A stretch of 38,704 bases of DNA from Alphaproteobacteria bacterium (GCA_009694025.1 SHVZ01000025.1:1-38704), one strand, 5' to 3'; counted from the first letter of the stretch, positions 15,209-23,636 are shown. The notes: generated from the letters alone by a model not told the origin. Translations and numbers: made by a program.

Positions 15209-16705
15209 TCAGCCGTCCCAACCCATGCGGTTGAGGAAGAAGCTCTCGTTCGGCGTCGGCTTCCAGCGCAGCTCCTTGCGGGCGCCGTAGAGGATGGCGG
15301 CCTGGTAGAGCGGCACCAACGGCACCGTCGCCTCGGCGATCTCGTTGACCTTCTTGTAGTGGGCGAGACGAGCGGCTTCGTTCAGGGTCGAGCGGCCGGC
15401 GTCGAGCTCGGCGTCCATCGCCGGGTTGTTCGACTTCGCCCACTGGCTCTTCGAGTGGTAGAGCGGGTAGAGGATGCCGTCGGCGTCCTGGCAGCCGCAA
15501 GACCAGCGGCTGAAGGTCACCTCGCCGAACTCGGCCGGCGCCGCCTGGGCCCGCTTCAGCCAGTTGGCGAAGTCGCTCGAGGTGATCTCGACCTTGAGCC
15601 CGACGTCGCGCAGCATCTGCTGGATCGCGGTGACGATGCGCTGGTCGAAGACCGGCGAGGTGAAGAGGGTGAAGGTGCCGGTCGCCGGCGCGCCGACGTC
15701 CTTGAGCAGCGCCTTGGCCTTGGCCGGATCGTAGACCGGGCCTTTGAAGCCCTCGGAGTAGCCGACATGGACCGGCGACAGCATGGTAGCGACCGGCTTG
15801 TCGTAGCCGCCCATCAGGCCGTCGATGATGCCCTGGCGGTCGATGGCATGCGAGATCGCTTGCCTGACGCGGAGATCCGCGGTCGGCCCGGTCAGCGAAT
15901 TCAGCATGAAGTAGGCAACGCGCTCGCTCAAGACGCTCAGAACCTTGGTGTTGGCGTCGGCCTTCAGCTCCTTCGCGTGATCCGAGTTGATGGTGACGAT
16001 CAGGTCGGCGCGGCCGCTGCGGAGGTCGGCCATGCGGGTCGCCGCGTCCGGCACCGCCCGGAACTCGACGGTGGGGAAGGGGCCCTTGGCGCCCCAATAG
16101 GCATCGTTGCGGGTGAGCACGACCTTTACGCCGCGCTGGATCGAGCCGAACTTGTAGGCGCCGCTACCGACAGGCCCCTGGTTGAACTGCTCGTTGCCGA
16201 TCTTCTCGATATGGGCCTTAGGCACGATTCTGAGCTTGGCTAGCTGCGCCATCAGCACCGGATAGACGCCTGCGGTCTTCACGCGAATGGTCGTCGGATT
16301 GACCACCTCGGTAGCAACGATCTTGTTGAACTGGTCGAGCTGCGGGCTCTTGAAGGCCGGATCGGTGATCCGCTTGATCGTAAAGGCGACGTCGTCGGCG
16401 GTCAGCGCCGTACCGTCGTGGAACTTGATGTCGCTTCTCAGCGTGAACTCGATCGTCGAGTCGTCGATCGCCTTCCACGAGGTCGCCACCTGCGGGGCGA
16501 TCTTACCGTCGTCGTCGCGCGTCGCCATGTTGTCGAAGATGTTGCGGTAGACCCAGTAGCTGTCCGGGTTCCATTGGACCTGCGGATCCAGCGAGGACGG
16601 CTCGCTGGCGAGATCGACGACTAGCAAGTCCTTGGCCGCTTGAGCCTGTCCTGAGGTGAGCGTCGCGACCAGCGCGGCCGTCAGCCATATCGACCATCGA
16701 GCCAT
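15209..16705 (-). CDS. Family-5 ABC transporter substrate-binding protein (orphan copy 3)
   Basis: A 498-residue periplasmic binding protein of the peptide/nickel class. The ATG at 16705 is fixed by a perfect AGGAGG (16715-16720, minus strand) 9-10 nt upstream and by a signal peptide (ARWSIWLTAALVATLTSGQAQA, cleavage near residue 23); longer upstream frames lack a ribosome site. Family blocks are VVDLASEPSSLDPQ at the mature N-terminus, FTLRSDIKFHDG with LTADDVAF, and RVRQAISHAIDR. It is clearly different from the tandem pair at 2574 and 4382. It has no permease or ATPase partner nearby. A canonical promoter sits upstream and a terminator downstream, so it is probably monocistronic. Confidence 0.9.
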   Translation of the reverse strand: MARWSIWLTAALVATLTSGQAQAAKDLLVVDLASEPSSLDPQVQWNPDSYWVYRNIFDNMATRDDDGKIAPQVATSWKAIDDSTIEFTLRSDIKFHDGTALTADDVAFTIKRITDPAFKSPQLDQFNKIVATEVVNPTTIRVKTAGVYPVLMAQLAKLRIVPKAHIEKIGNEQFNQGPVGSGAYKFGSIQRGVKVVLTRNDAYWGAKGPFPTVEFRAVPDAATRMADLRSGRADLIVTINSDHAKELKADANTKVLSVLSERVAYFMLNSLTGPTADLRVRQAISHAIDRQGIIDGLMGGYDKPVATMLSPVHVGYSEGFKGPVYDPAKAKALLKDVGAPATGTFTLFTSPVFDQRIVTAIQQMLRDVGLKVEITSSDFANWLKRAQAAPAEFGEVTFSRWSCGCQDADGILYPLYHSKSQWAKSNNPAMDAELDAGRSTLNEAARLAHYKKVNEIAEATVPLVPLYQAAILYGARKELRWKPTPNESFFLNRMGWDG

Positions 16706-16904
16706 CGCTTTAAGTCCTCCTGGTTGAGACGACGGCCGACTCCTGCCGGCCGACTGGATCGCGAACGCGCGGCCTCGCTTCCCTCCGCCGTCGCATCGGC
16801 CGGCGGCCGTGACGGAGCGCATCGGCATGCCGGCTGAACACAACCCGGCCGGCGGCAGTGTGCGCCGCGGATGGCGGAGAACAAAGGACGTCTCGTATTG
16901 TTGA

Positions 16905-16933
16905 ATTTCAGTACGGCGGCGCTGAAATGTCAA
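16905..16933 (-). promoter_or_regulatory. Promoter with overlapping inverted repeat for binding protein 3
   Basis: On the minus strand TTGACA (16928-16933) and TGAAAT (16905-16910) are separated by exactly 17 nt, a good sigma70-type promoter 200 nt upstream of the start codon. A perfect 7-bp inverted repeat, ATTTCAG - 10 nt - CTGAAAT (16905-16911 and 16922-16928), exactly covers the -10 and the spacer end. A regulator binding this repeat would block RNA polymerase. The geometry is seen directly; the function is inferred. Confidence 0.5.
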
Positions 16934-16999
16934 TCTTGCGATCGGGAACGTCAGTAAGCTCGTTGCGACCGTCGCGGGGCTTGAACTCATGTGAGGCAT

Positions 17000-17575
17000 A
17001 TGCGGAAGAGAAGCCATCCGGGTCCGGCGTCGCCCACGCGTCTGATCGTCGCGATCACCGGCGCCTCGGGGGCGATCTTCGGCATCCGCGCGCTCGAGCT
17101 GCTGCGCAAGCATCAGGACGTCGAGACGCATCTCATTCTGTCACCGTCGGCGGTGCGGACGATCGCGGAAGAGACGGATCGGACAGTAGCCCAGATCCGC
17201 CGGCTGGCCTCCGTCGTCCACAGCTACAAGGACATCGGTGCTGCGATGTCGAGCGGCTCCTTCCGCACGCTCGGCATGCTGGTGGCGCCCTGCTCGATCA
17301 AGACCCTGAGCGGCATCGCCAACGCCTATGACGACAACCTGGTGGTCCGCGCCGCCGACGTCTGCCTGAAAGAGCGTCGGCGTCTGGTGCTGCTGCTTCG
17401 GGAGACGCCGCTGCATCTCGGGCACATCGAGCTGATGGAGCGGGCGACCCGCTACGGCGCCGTCGTCATGCCGCCGGTGCCGGCGTTCCATCTTCGCCCG
17501 AAGACCATCGACGATATCGTGAATGCGACCGTCCGCCGCGCCCTCGAGCCATTCGGCCTGTCTCGGATGGGCTAG
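17000..17575 (+). CDS. ubiX: UbiX/Pad1-type flavin prenyltransferase
   Basis: A 191-residue member of the UbiX/Pad1 family, which prenylates FMN to make the cofactor of UbiD-type (de)carboxylases. Features: AITGASGAIFG (phosphate/FMN loop, about residues 18-28), APCSIKTLSGIANAYDDNL, LLLRETPLHLGHIELM and MPPVPAFHLRP, all standard family blocks. Start choice is uncertain: ATG at 17000 has GAGG only 3 nt upstream, and an in-frame GTG lies at 16991. No ubiD is in the window, so this may serve ubiquinone synthesis or an aromatic-acid decarboxylase elsewhere. It is divergent from the orphan binding protein and its stop overlaps that of the HAD gene. Confidence 0.88.
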   Translation: MRKRSHPGPASPTRLIVAITGASGAIFGIRALELLRKHQDVETHLILSPSAVRTIAEETDRTVAQIRRLASVVHSYKDIGAAMSSGSFRTLGMLVAPCSIKTLSGIANAYDDNLVVRAADVCLKERRRLVLLLRETPLHLGHIELMERATRYGAVVMPPVPAFHLRPKTIDDIVNATVRRALEPFGLSRMG

Positions 17576-18276
17576 CAGCCGAGGGCCTCGGCGAGCGCTT
17601 CCATGCCGTCGACAGCAAGGTCCCAGGCGGCATTCGGCGCGAGGTCGGTCGTCTGCGCCGGGCCGTATTCCGTCGGTCGCCGCACGAACGCGGTCTTTAA
17701 GCCCAGCGCCGAGGCGGCGGCGAGGTCGCCATTGTGGGCGGCGACCATCATCACCCGCGCGGGCGGCAGGTCGAGGAGGCGGGCGGCGCCGAGATAGACC
17801 TTGGGCTCGGGCTTGTAGCCCTCGAACAATTCGCTCGACAGGATCAGATCCCAGGGGAGGCCAACCCGCTTGGCCATCCGCGTCAGCAACGCGACCCCGC
17901 CATTGGAGAGCGGCGCCAGCAGGAACCGTGCGCGGAGCCGGCGAAGGCCAGGAACCGTATCCGGCCACGGATCGAGCCGATGCCAGACCCGGTTGATCCC
18001 ATCCAGGGTCGCCTCGTCCACCCCGGCGAGCCCGAAGCGCGGGGCGATCTTGTCCAGAGTCTCGCGGTGGAGGACGTCGAGCGCGGCGAAGGGGCGGCGC
18101 CCGGCGCGGACCTCCTCGAGCGAGGGCTGGTAGCTGGCGCGCCAGGCATCGGCGAGGCCGGTCCCGTCGATCTTCCGGGCGAGCTTTCGGCTCCATCCCT
18201 CGGCCTCGCGGATGATGGTGCCGCGCCAATCGACGCAGGTGCCGAAGACGTCGAAGACCAGCGCGTCCACGTCCAT
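17572..18276 (-). CDS. HAD-superfamily hydrolase, (S)-2-haloacid dehalogenase type II-like
   Basis: A 234-residue HAD protein. Motif I is FDVFGTCVDW with nucleophile Asp9. Motif II is Ser124-Asn125 in PLSNGG. The motif III lysine is Lys155 in YKPEPKVY, and AAHNGDLAAA (179-188) matches the type II dehalogenase signature AAHxxDL rather than that of phosphatases. WRASY at 46-50 may supply the halide/substrate arginine. Family members convert 2-haloacids to 2-hydroxyacids with inversion, although many genome copies are untested. The UbiX and HAD stop codons are complementary within one CTAG. Confidence 0.8.
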   Translation of the reverse strand: MDVDALVFDVFGTCVDWRGTIIREAEGWSRKLARKIDGTGLADAWRASYQPSLEEVRAGRRPFAALDVLHRETLDKIAPRFGLAGVDEATLDGINRVWHRLDPWPDTVPGLRRLRARFLLAPLSNGGVALLTRMAKRVGLPWDLILSSELFEGYKPEPKVYLGAARLLDLPPARVMMVAAHNGDLAAASALGLKTAFVRRPTEYGPAQTTDLAPNAAWDLAVDGMEALAEALGC

Positions 18277-18424
18277 TGCGGTATCTCCAGGTCCGGTGAG
18301 GCGGCCATCCTAGCGCGCTTCGGCATCCCGGCGCCTGATTCCCGTCGGGCAGGCGGGCGCGCTTGCGGCCCCTGTCGGGTTACCCTACAAGCGACGAAAA
18401 GCTCAATGCAGCGGGGGAGGGGCG

Positions 18425-19414
18425 GTGTACCTCGGGACCCAGGTCAAGGCCCGCGACGACAGTGACTATCGCGTCTGGGCCCAGCTCGGCATCCGCCATG
18501 TCTGCGCCGATCCCGACGGCAATCCGCATCACTGGTCGGCCGAAATCCTCCATCGCCATCGCGAGAAGATCGAGGACTTCGGCCTCGTCCTCGACATGGT
18601 CCAGCTGCCGATGAACTCGCGGCCGATCGAGGAGCAGGACAGCCCGGCGATCCTGCTCGCCAAGGACCCGGAGCGCGATCGGGAGATCGATTCCATTTGT
18701 GCGCTTATCGAGAGGCTGGCGGCAGCCGGGATCCCGGCGGCCAAGTACAACCTCAACATCATAGGCATTCCGCGGACCAAGCCGTCGCTCGGCCGCGGCG
18801 GCTCGCTCAACGAGTCGTTCCGCTGGTCGGAGGCCGACCAGAAGGCGGGCCCGGGCATGGCCGGCGTCGTCGATGCGGACGAGAACTGGGAGCGGATCGC
18901 GTACTTCCTGAAGCGGGTCGTCCCGGTGGCGACGGCGAACAAGGTCAGGCTCGCCTGCCATCCGCACGACCCGTACACGCCGCCAGGCTGGCGCGGGGTC
19001 ACCCGCATCCTCGGCACGGTCGACGGCCTGAAGCGCTTCGTCGAGACCGAGGAGAGCCCCTATCACGGGCTCAATTTCTGCCAAGGGACGATCGGCGAGA
19101 TGCTGGACGACCCCAAGGCCGAGGTCGGCGAGGTAATCCGCTGGTTCGGCAGCCGCGGCAAGATCTTCAACTTGCATTTCCGCAACATCCGCGGCCGCAG
19201 GCTCGACTTCATGGAGACCTTCCCGGAGGAGGGCGATATGGATATGCCGGCCTCGCTTCGGCTCTACCGGGACGTCGGCTACGGCTACATGATCATGCCC
19301 GACCACGTGCCGACGATCGACGGGAAGGATGCCCAGGGCGTCGCCTTCGCCTATTGTTACGGCTACATCGCAGCCCTGCTTCAGGTCGTGAACGATGAGA
19401 AGCGGCCAGTTTGA
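18425..19414 (+). CDS. Mannonate dehydratase-like (UxuA family) enzyme
   Basis: A 329-residue TIM-barrel protein of the UxuA family, which dehydrates D-mannonate to 2-keto-3-deoxygluconate in hexuronate breakdown. The metal-site residues are recognisable: His179 (LACHPHDP), Cys219 (FCQGTIGEM), His251 (NLHFRNI) and Asp293 (MPDHVP). It is shorter than E. coli UxuA (about 390 residues) and lacks some insertions, so substrate could be another sugar acid. It starts with GTG behind a GGGGAGGGGCG ribosome site. It is the first gene of an operon with a complete ABC importer, 72 nt before the binding protein, implying that the imported ligand is converted to a sugar acid. Confidence 0.8.
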   Translation: MYLGTQVKARDDSDYRVWAQLGIRHVCADPDGNPHHWSAEILHRHREKIEDFGLVLDMVQLPMNSRPIEEQDSPAILLAKDPERDREIDSICALIERLAAAGIPAAKYNLNIIGIPRTKPSLGRGGSLNESFRWSEADQKAGPGMAGVVDADENWERIAYFLKRVVPVATANKVRLACHPHDPYTPPGWRGVTRILGTVDGLKRFVETEESPYHGLNFCQGTIGEMLDDPKAEVGEVIRWFGSRGKIFNLHFRNIRGRRLDFMETFPEEGDMDMPASLRLYRDVGYGYMIMPDHVPTIDGKDAQGVAFAYCYGYIAALLQVVNDEKRPV

Positions 19415-19451
19415 CAGATTGGCCGGCTGACCCCCATGCCGGCTCAGAAAT

Positions 19452-19469
19452 CGGCGCCGCAAGGCGCCG
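19452..19469 (+). promoter_or_regulatory. Hairpin with GCAA loop just before the binding-protein ribosome site
   Basis: CGGCGCC (19452-19458) and GGCGCCG (19463-19469) form a 7-bp perfect stem closed by GCAA, a GNRA-type tetraloop that is very stable in RNA. It ends 5 nt before GAGGAGG (19475-19481), the ribosome site of the ATG at 19487. It may protect or expose that site after mRNA processing. Confidence 0.4.
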
Positions 19470-19486
19470 TGAACGAGGAGGAAACT

Positions 19487-21445
19487 ATGGCTAATAAGAA
19501 GGGTAAGGGCCTTAAGGGTTTGGCGCTGACCCGCCGCCAGCTGATGGCCGGTGCCGGCGGCTTGGCCGCGACCAGCATCGTTTCCTGGAGCGCTTCGGCG
19601 CAGCAGGCGAAAGAGGCGCCCGAGTTCGTGCAGCTGGTCGCCGACAAGAAGCTGCCGCCGCTGGCCGAGCGGCTGCCGAAGATCCCGCTCGTCGTCACCC
19701 CGGTCGAGCGCGTCGGGCGCTACGGCGGACAGATCCGTCGCGGGCTTCGCGGCAGCGCCGATCACAACGGCATCCTGCGCATGGTCGGCAATCAGGGCCT
19801 GACCCGCTGGAACCTGGAATTCACCGACGTGCTGCCGAGTGTCGCCCACAAGTGGGACGTAAGCGCCGACTCCTCGGAGTTCACCTTCCATCTCCGGCCG
19901 GGCATGAAGTGGTCGGACGGTCATCCTTTCACCGCCGACGACATCGTCTTCGTCTTCGAGGATTGCCTCGCCAACACCGAGCTCTACAAGACGCCGCCGG
20001 CGCTTTGGACCATCGGCGGGCAGATGTGCAAGGTGTCGAAGGTCGACGACGTCACCGTCAAGTTCAAGTTCGCCGGGCCCTACGGCATGTTCCTGCAGCA
20101 GATGGCAACGCCGCTCGGCCAGCACCCGACCCTGTTCCCCAAGCACTACTGCACGAAGTTCCATCCGAAATACGTGCAGAACACCGCCGACCTCGCGAAG
20201 GCCGCCAACGTGCCGGACTGGGGCGCGCTGTTCCGGCTTCGCTGCGGCGACATCGAGATTCCGTCGCGCTGGGGCAATCCCGAGAAGCCGACGCTCGATC
20301 CCTGGACGATTGCGGAGCCTTATACGGGCGGCGCTACCCGCGTCGTGCTGAAGCGCAATCCCTACTTCTGGCAGGTAGATACCGAGGGCAACCAGCTGCC
20401 GTACGTCGACGGCATCGTCTTCGGCATCTCCCAGGATGTCGAGTCGCTGATGCTCGACGTGGTCTCCGGCAAGATCGACATCCAGGAGCGCCATATCGAC
20501 ACGCTCCAGAACAAGCCGACGGTCGCCCAGTCGGCGCAGAGGGGGAACTACCGGCTGTTCGAGACGATCAACGCCAACAGCCAGCAGATGGCGATCTATC
20601 CGAACCTCTGCCACAAGGATGCGGCGATCCGCGCCATCCTCAACAACAAGGATTTCCGCTCGGCGCTGTCGCACGGCATCAACCGTCAGGAGATCATCGA
20701 CATCGTCTACCTCGGCCAGAGCCAGCCCTGGCAGTTCGGGCCGAGGCCGACCCACCCCTGGTATCACGAGAAGTTCGGCCGCCAGTTCACCGAGTACGAT
20801 CCGAAGAAGTCGAACGAGCTTCTGGACAAGCTGGGGTACACGCGGCGGGACGGCCAGAACATCCGGCTCCGCCCCGACGGGCAGAAGCTGTTCTTCGCCA
20901 TCGACGTGATCCCGACCCTCTATCCCGACCAGGTCGACGCCCTCGAGTTGGTCAAGCGCCATTGGTCGGCGATCGGCATCGACGTCAAGATCAACACGAT
21001 CGAACGCGCCCTCTACTACACGCGCGGCGACAACAACGATCATGACTTCGCGGTCTGGCAGGGGCCGGGCGGGCTCGAGCCCCTGATCGACGCCCGCGAC
21101 TGGGTCGCAATCCATCCGCAGGGCTCGCGCTTCGGATTGCCGTGGGCGACCTGGTACGTCAGCAACGGCAGGGACGGCCAGGAGCCGCCGGAGAACCATA
21201 AGCGCCGCATGAAGCTCTATGACGAGGCGCGTTCGATCTCCGACGTGAAAAGGCAAGGCGTGCTGATGAAGGAGATCCTCGATCTCGCGACCGACGCGTT
21301 CGATGCGATGGGCATCTGCCTCGCCCCGAACCTGTTCGGCATCGCCAACAACCGGCTCCGTAACGTGCCGGCGAAGATGCCAGGCGCCTGGTCGTGGCCG
21401 AACCCGGGCCCGTCTTTGCCGCAGCAGTACTTCTTCACGGGCTAG
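19487..21445 (+). CDS. Tat-exported family-5 ABC substrate-binding protein
   Basis: A 652-residue binding protein, longer than typical peptide binders and of the size seen in the oligosaccharide-type branch of SBP_bac_5. The start at 19487 is set by GAGGAGG 5 nt upstream. The N-terminus carries a twin-arginine motif (LTRRQLMAGAGG) and a cleavage site near ASAQQ, so it should be exported folded by the Tat system. The core motif FTFHLRPGMKWSDG with FTADDIVF is standard. Context (UxuA-like enzyme upstream, permeases downstream) suggests a uronide, glycoside or sugar-acid ligand; this is inference. Confidence 0.9.
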   Translation: MANKKGKGLKGLALTRRQLMAGAGGLAATSIVSWSASAQQAKEAPEFVQLVADKKLPPLAERLPKIPLVVTPVERVGRYGGQIRRGLRGSADHNGILRMVGNQGLTRWNLEFTDVLPSVAHKWDVSADSSEFTFHLRPGMKWSDGHPFTADDIVFVFEDCLANTELYKTPPALWTIGGQMCKVSKVDDVTVKFKFAGPYGMFLQQMATPLGQHPTLFPKHYCTKFHPKYVQNTADLAKAANVPDWGALFRLRCGDIEIPSRWGNPEKPTLDPWTIAEPYTGGATRVVLKRNPYFWQVDTEGNQLPYVDGIVFGISQDVESLMLDVVSGKIDIQERHIDTLQNKPTVAQSAQRGNYRLFETINANSQQMAIYPNLCHKDAAIRAILNNKDFRSALSHGINRQEIIDIVYLGQSQPWQFGPRPTHPWYHEKFGRQFTEYDPKKSNELLDKLGYTRRDGQNIRLRPDGQKLFFAIDVIPTLYPDQVDALELVKRHWSAIGIDVKINTIERALYYTRGDNNDHDFAVWQGPGGLEPLIDARDWVAIHPQGSRFGLPWATWYVSNGRDGQEPPENHKRRMKLYDEARSISDVKRQGVLMKEILDLATDAFDAMGICLAPNLFGIANNRLRNVPAKMPGAWSWPNPGPSLPQQYFFTG

Positions 21446-21453
21446 AGGACTTG

Positions 21454-21487
21454 CCGGCGCGCCGTTCTCCCTGAGACGGTGCGCCGG
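21454..21487 (+). promoter_or_regulatory. Intercistronic stem-loop between binding protein and permease genes
   Basis: CCGGCGCGCCGT (21454-21465) pairs with ACGGTGCGCCGG (21476-21487), giving 12 bp with one G-U and a 10-nt loop, inside a 54-nt gap. There is no T-run. Such hairpins commonly stabilise the upstream binding-protein mRNA or partly end transcription, giving more binding protein than permease. The structure is seen directly; the effect is inferred. Confidence 0.5.
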
Positions 21488-21499
21488 ACCTATCTCTGA

Positions 21500-22486
21500 A
21501 TGCTGGGATTCATCATCAAGCGTCTGTTGTGGATGGTTCCTTCGCTGATCGCCGTCAGCTTCCTCGCCTTCGTCCTGATCCAGCTTCCGCCCGGCGACTA
21601 CGTCACCACCTACATCGCCACCCTCGCCGCTTCGAACGAGATCGTCGACCAGAACGCGGCGGCGGAGCTGCGCTCGCGCTTCGGGCTCGATCAGCCGTTC
21701 CTTTTTCAGTACGTCAAGTGGATCAGCGGCGTCATCCTGCGCGGCGACTTCGGCCTCAGCTTCGAGTGGCAGCAGCCGGTCTCCGAGCTGATCTGGGAGC
21801 GCATGGCGCTCACCCTCGTCGTCACCATCTCGACCTTGATCCTCACCTGGGCGATCGCGTTTCCGATCGGGGTCTACTCGGCGGTCCGCCAATACTCGAT
21901 CGGCGACTACGTCACGACCTTCATCGGGTTTCTCGGCCTCGCTGTCCCGTCCTTTCTGCTGGCGCTGGTGATGATGTACGTCGCCGTGGTGCAGTTCGGC
22001 CAGGACGTCGGCGGCCTCTTCTCGCCTGAGTTCCAGACCGCGCCGTGGAGCTGGGGCAAGGTCGAGAACCTGCTCGAGCACCTCTGGGTGCCGGTGGTGA
22101 TCCTGGCGACCAACGGCACCGCCAGCCTGATCCGGATCATGCGGGCCAACATGCTGGATGAGCTGCACAAGCCCTACGTCACCACCGCCCGCGCCAAGGG
22201 CCTGTCGGAGTTCCGGCTCCTCCTCAAGTACCCGGTCCGGCTCGCCGTCAACCCGTTCATCTCGACCATCGGCTGGCTTCTTCCGAACCTGGTCTCGGGT
22301 GCGCTCATCGTCGCCGTGGTCTTGAGCCTGCCGACCGCCGGCCCGCTCCTGCTGCAGTCGCTGATGAGCCAGGACATGTACCTGGCCGGCGCCTTCGTGC
22401 TCCTGATGTGCACGCTCACCCTGGTCGGCACCTTGCTCAGCGACATCCTGCTGGCGCTGGTCGATCCGCGCATCCGGTTCGACTGA
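21500..22486 (+). CDS. DppB/OppB-type ABC transporter permease
   Basis: A 328-residue inner-membrane permease of the peptide/nickel class with about six membrane segments, beginning MLGFIIKRLLWMVPSLIAV (first helix). The EAA coupling loop is at about 222-250 (YVTTARAKGLSEFRLLLKY), which contacts the ATPase. It ends LVDPRIRFD, a typical DppB tail. It follows the binding-protein gene across a hairpin and precedes the second permease by 4 nt. With the 22491 and 23633 products it forms the translocation unit. Confidence 0.92.
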   Translation: MLGFIIKRLLWMVPSLIAVSFLAFVLIQLPPGDYVTTYIATLAASNEIVDQNAAAELRSRFGLDQPFLFQYVKWISGVILRGDFGLSFEWQQPVSELIWERMALTLVVTISTLILTWAIAFPIGVYSAVRQYSIGDYVTTFIGFLGLAVPSFLLALVMMYVAVVQFGQDVGGLFSPEFQTAPWSWGKVENLLEHLWVPVVILATNGTASLIRIMRANMLDELHKPYVTTARAKGLSEFRLLLKYPVRLAVNPFISTIGWLLPNLVSGALIVAVVLSLPTAGPLLLQSLMSQDMYLAGAFVLLMCTLTLVGTLLSDILLALVDPRIRFD

Positions 22487-22490
22487 ACAA

Positions 22491-23636
22491 ATGACCGCCC
22501 AGATCGACGCCATCCCGCCGGACGCGCCCGCTCCCGTCGCCTCGCGGTTCGCCGCCGCCTCGCAGTGGCAGCTGGTCTGGTGGTCGTTCCGCAAGCACAA
22601 GCTGGCGATGGTCGGCGCCGCCATCACCCTGATCATCTACATCGTCGCGGCGGCTCCGGACTTCTTCGCGACGACCGATCCGAGCCAGCAGAACGCGCGG
22701 GCGGTATATCACCCGCCGCAGGCGCTCCACCTGTTCGCGACCACCGCCGAGGGCACCACGGTCTTCACCCCGCATGTGAAGCTGATGGTGCTCCGGCGCG
22801 ATCCGGTGACGCTGGCGCCGATCTACCAGGAGGATCCCGGCCGCCGGATCGACCTCCGCTTCTTCGCCGAGGGCTATCCCTACCGCCTGTTCGGCCTGAT
22901 TGCGACGACCACGCACCTGATCGGCAGCACCGATCCGCGCCAGCAGATCTTCTTCCTAGGGTCCGACCGCCTCGGGCGCGACGTCTGGAGCCGCATCGTC
23001 AAGGGTTGCCAGATCTCGATGTCGATCGGGCTCGTCGGCGTCTTCCTCTCGCTCCTGGTCGGCGTACTGCTGGGCGGCATCTCGGGCTACTACGGCGGAC
23101 GCATCGATTTCGTCATTCAGAGGGTGATCGAGTTCATCCTGGCGCTTCCGACGATTCCGATCTGGCTCGCGCTCGCCGCGGCGCTGCCGCAGGACTGGCC
23201 GGCGCTGCTGCACTATTTCATGATTACGCTGATCCTCTCGGTCATCGGCTGGGCCCAACTCGCCCGCGTCGTTCGCGGCCGTTTCCTCAGCTTGAGGACA
23301 GAGGACTTCGTCACCGCCGCCCGGCTCGACGGCTGCTCGGAGATGCGCATCATCTTTCGCCACATGCTGCCGAGCTTCATGAGCCATATTATCGCCAGCG
23401 TTACGCTCGCGATCCCGGCGATGATCCTGGCGGAGACGGCGCTGTCCTTCCTCGGCCTCGGCCTGCAGCCGCCGGTGATCTCCTGGGGCGTGCTGCTGCG
23501 CGAGGCCCAGAACATCCGCTCGATCGTCACCGCGCCCTGGCTGTTCGCGCCGGGGGCGGCGGTGGTCCTCGCCGTGCTCGCCCTCAACTTCCTCGGCGAC
23601 GGGCTCCGCGACGCCGCCGATCCGTACAACAAATGA
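22491..23636 (+). CDS. DppC/OppC-type ABC transporter permease
   Basis: A 381-residue permease of the peptide/nickel class, longer than canonical DppC (about 300). The extra length is a periplasmic insertion at about residues 65-155 between the first helix and the five-helix core; this is usual in the oligosaccharide-type branch. The EAA loop is DFVTAARLDGCSEMRIIFRH near 270-290. The last residues NFLGDGLRDAADPYNK are diagnostic of the family. The stop overlaps the ATPase start as ATGA. Partner of the 21500 permease. Confidence 0.92.
   Translation: MTAQIDAIPPDAPAPVASRFAAASQWQLVWWSFRKHKLAMVGAAITLIIYIVAAAPDFFATTDPSQQNARAVYHPPQALHLFATTAEGTTVFTPHVKLMVLRRDPVTLAPIYQEDPGRRIDLRFFAEGYPYRLFGLIATTTHLIGSTDPRQQIFFLGSDRLGRDVWSRIVKGCQISMSIGLVGVFLSLLVGVLLGGISGYYGGRIDFVIQRVIEFILALPTIPIWLALAAALPQDWPALLHYFMITLILSVIGWAQLARVVRGRFLSLRTEDFVTAARLDGCSEMRIIFRHMLPSFMSHIIASVTLAIPAMILAETALSFLGLGLQPPVISWGVLLREAQNIRSIVTAPWLFAPGAAVVLAVLALNFLGDGLRDAADPYNK

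Noticed and set aside
18360-18393. CGCTTG ... CAAGCG inverted repeat upstream of the mannonate-dehydratase-like gene.
   Set aside because: Six-base arms separated by 22 nt are expected by chance in GC-rich DNA, and no promoter hexamers are aligned with it.
18380-22636. A very long open frame on the minus strand (over 1400 codons) across the dehydratase and importer genes.
   Set aside because: It is opposite well-recognised genes with intact motifs, its translation is low-complexity and rich in Asp, Arg, Val and Leu, and it matches no family. It is the mirror of GC-rich codon usage.
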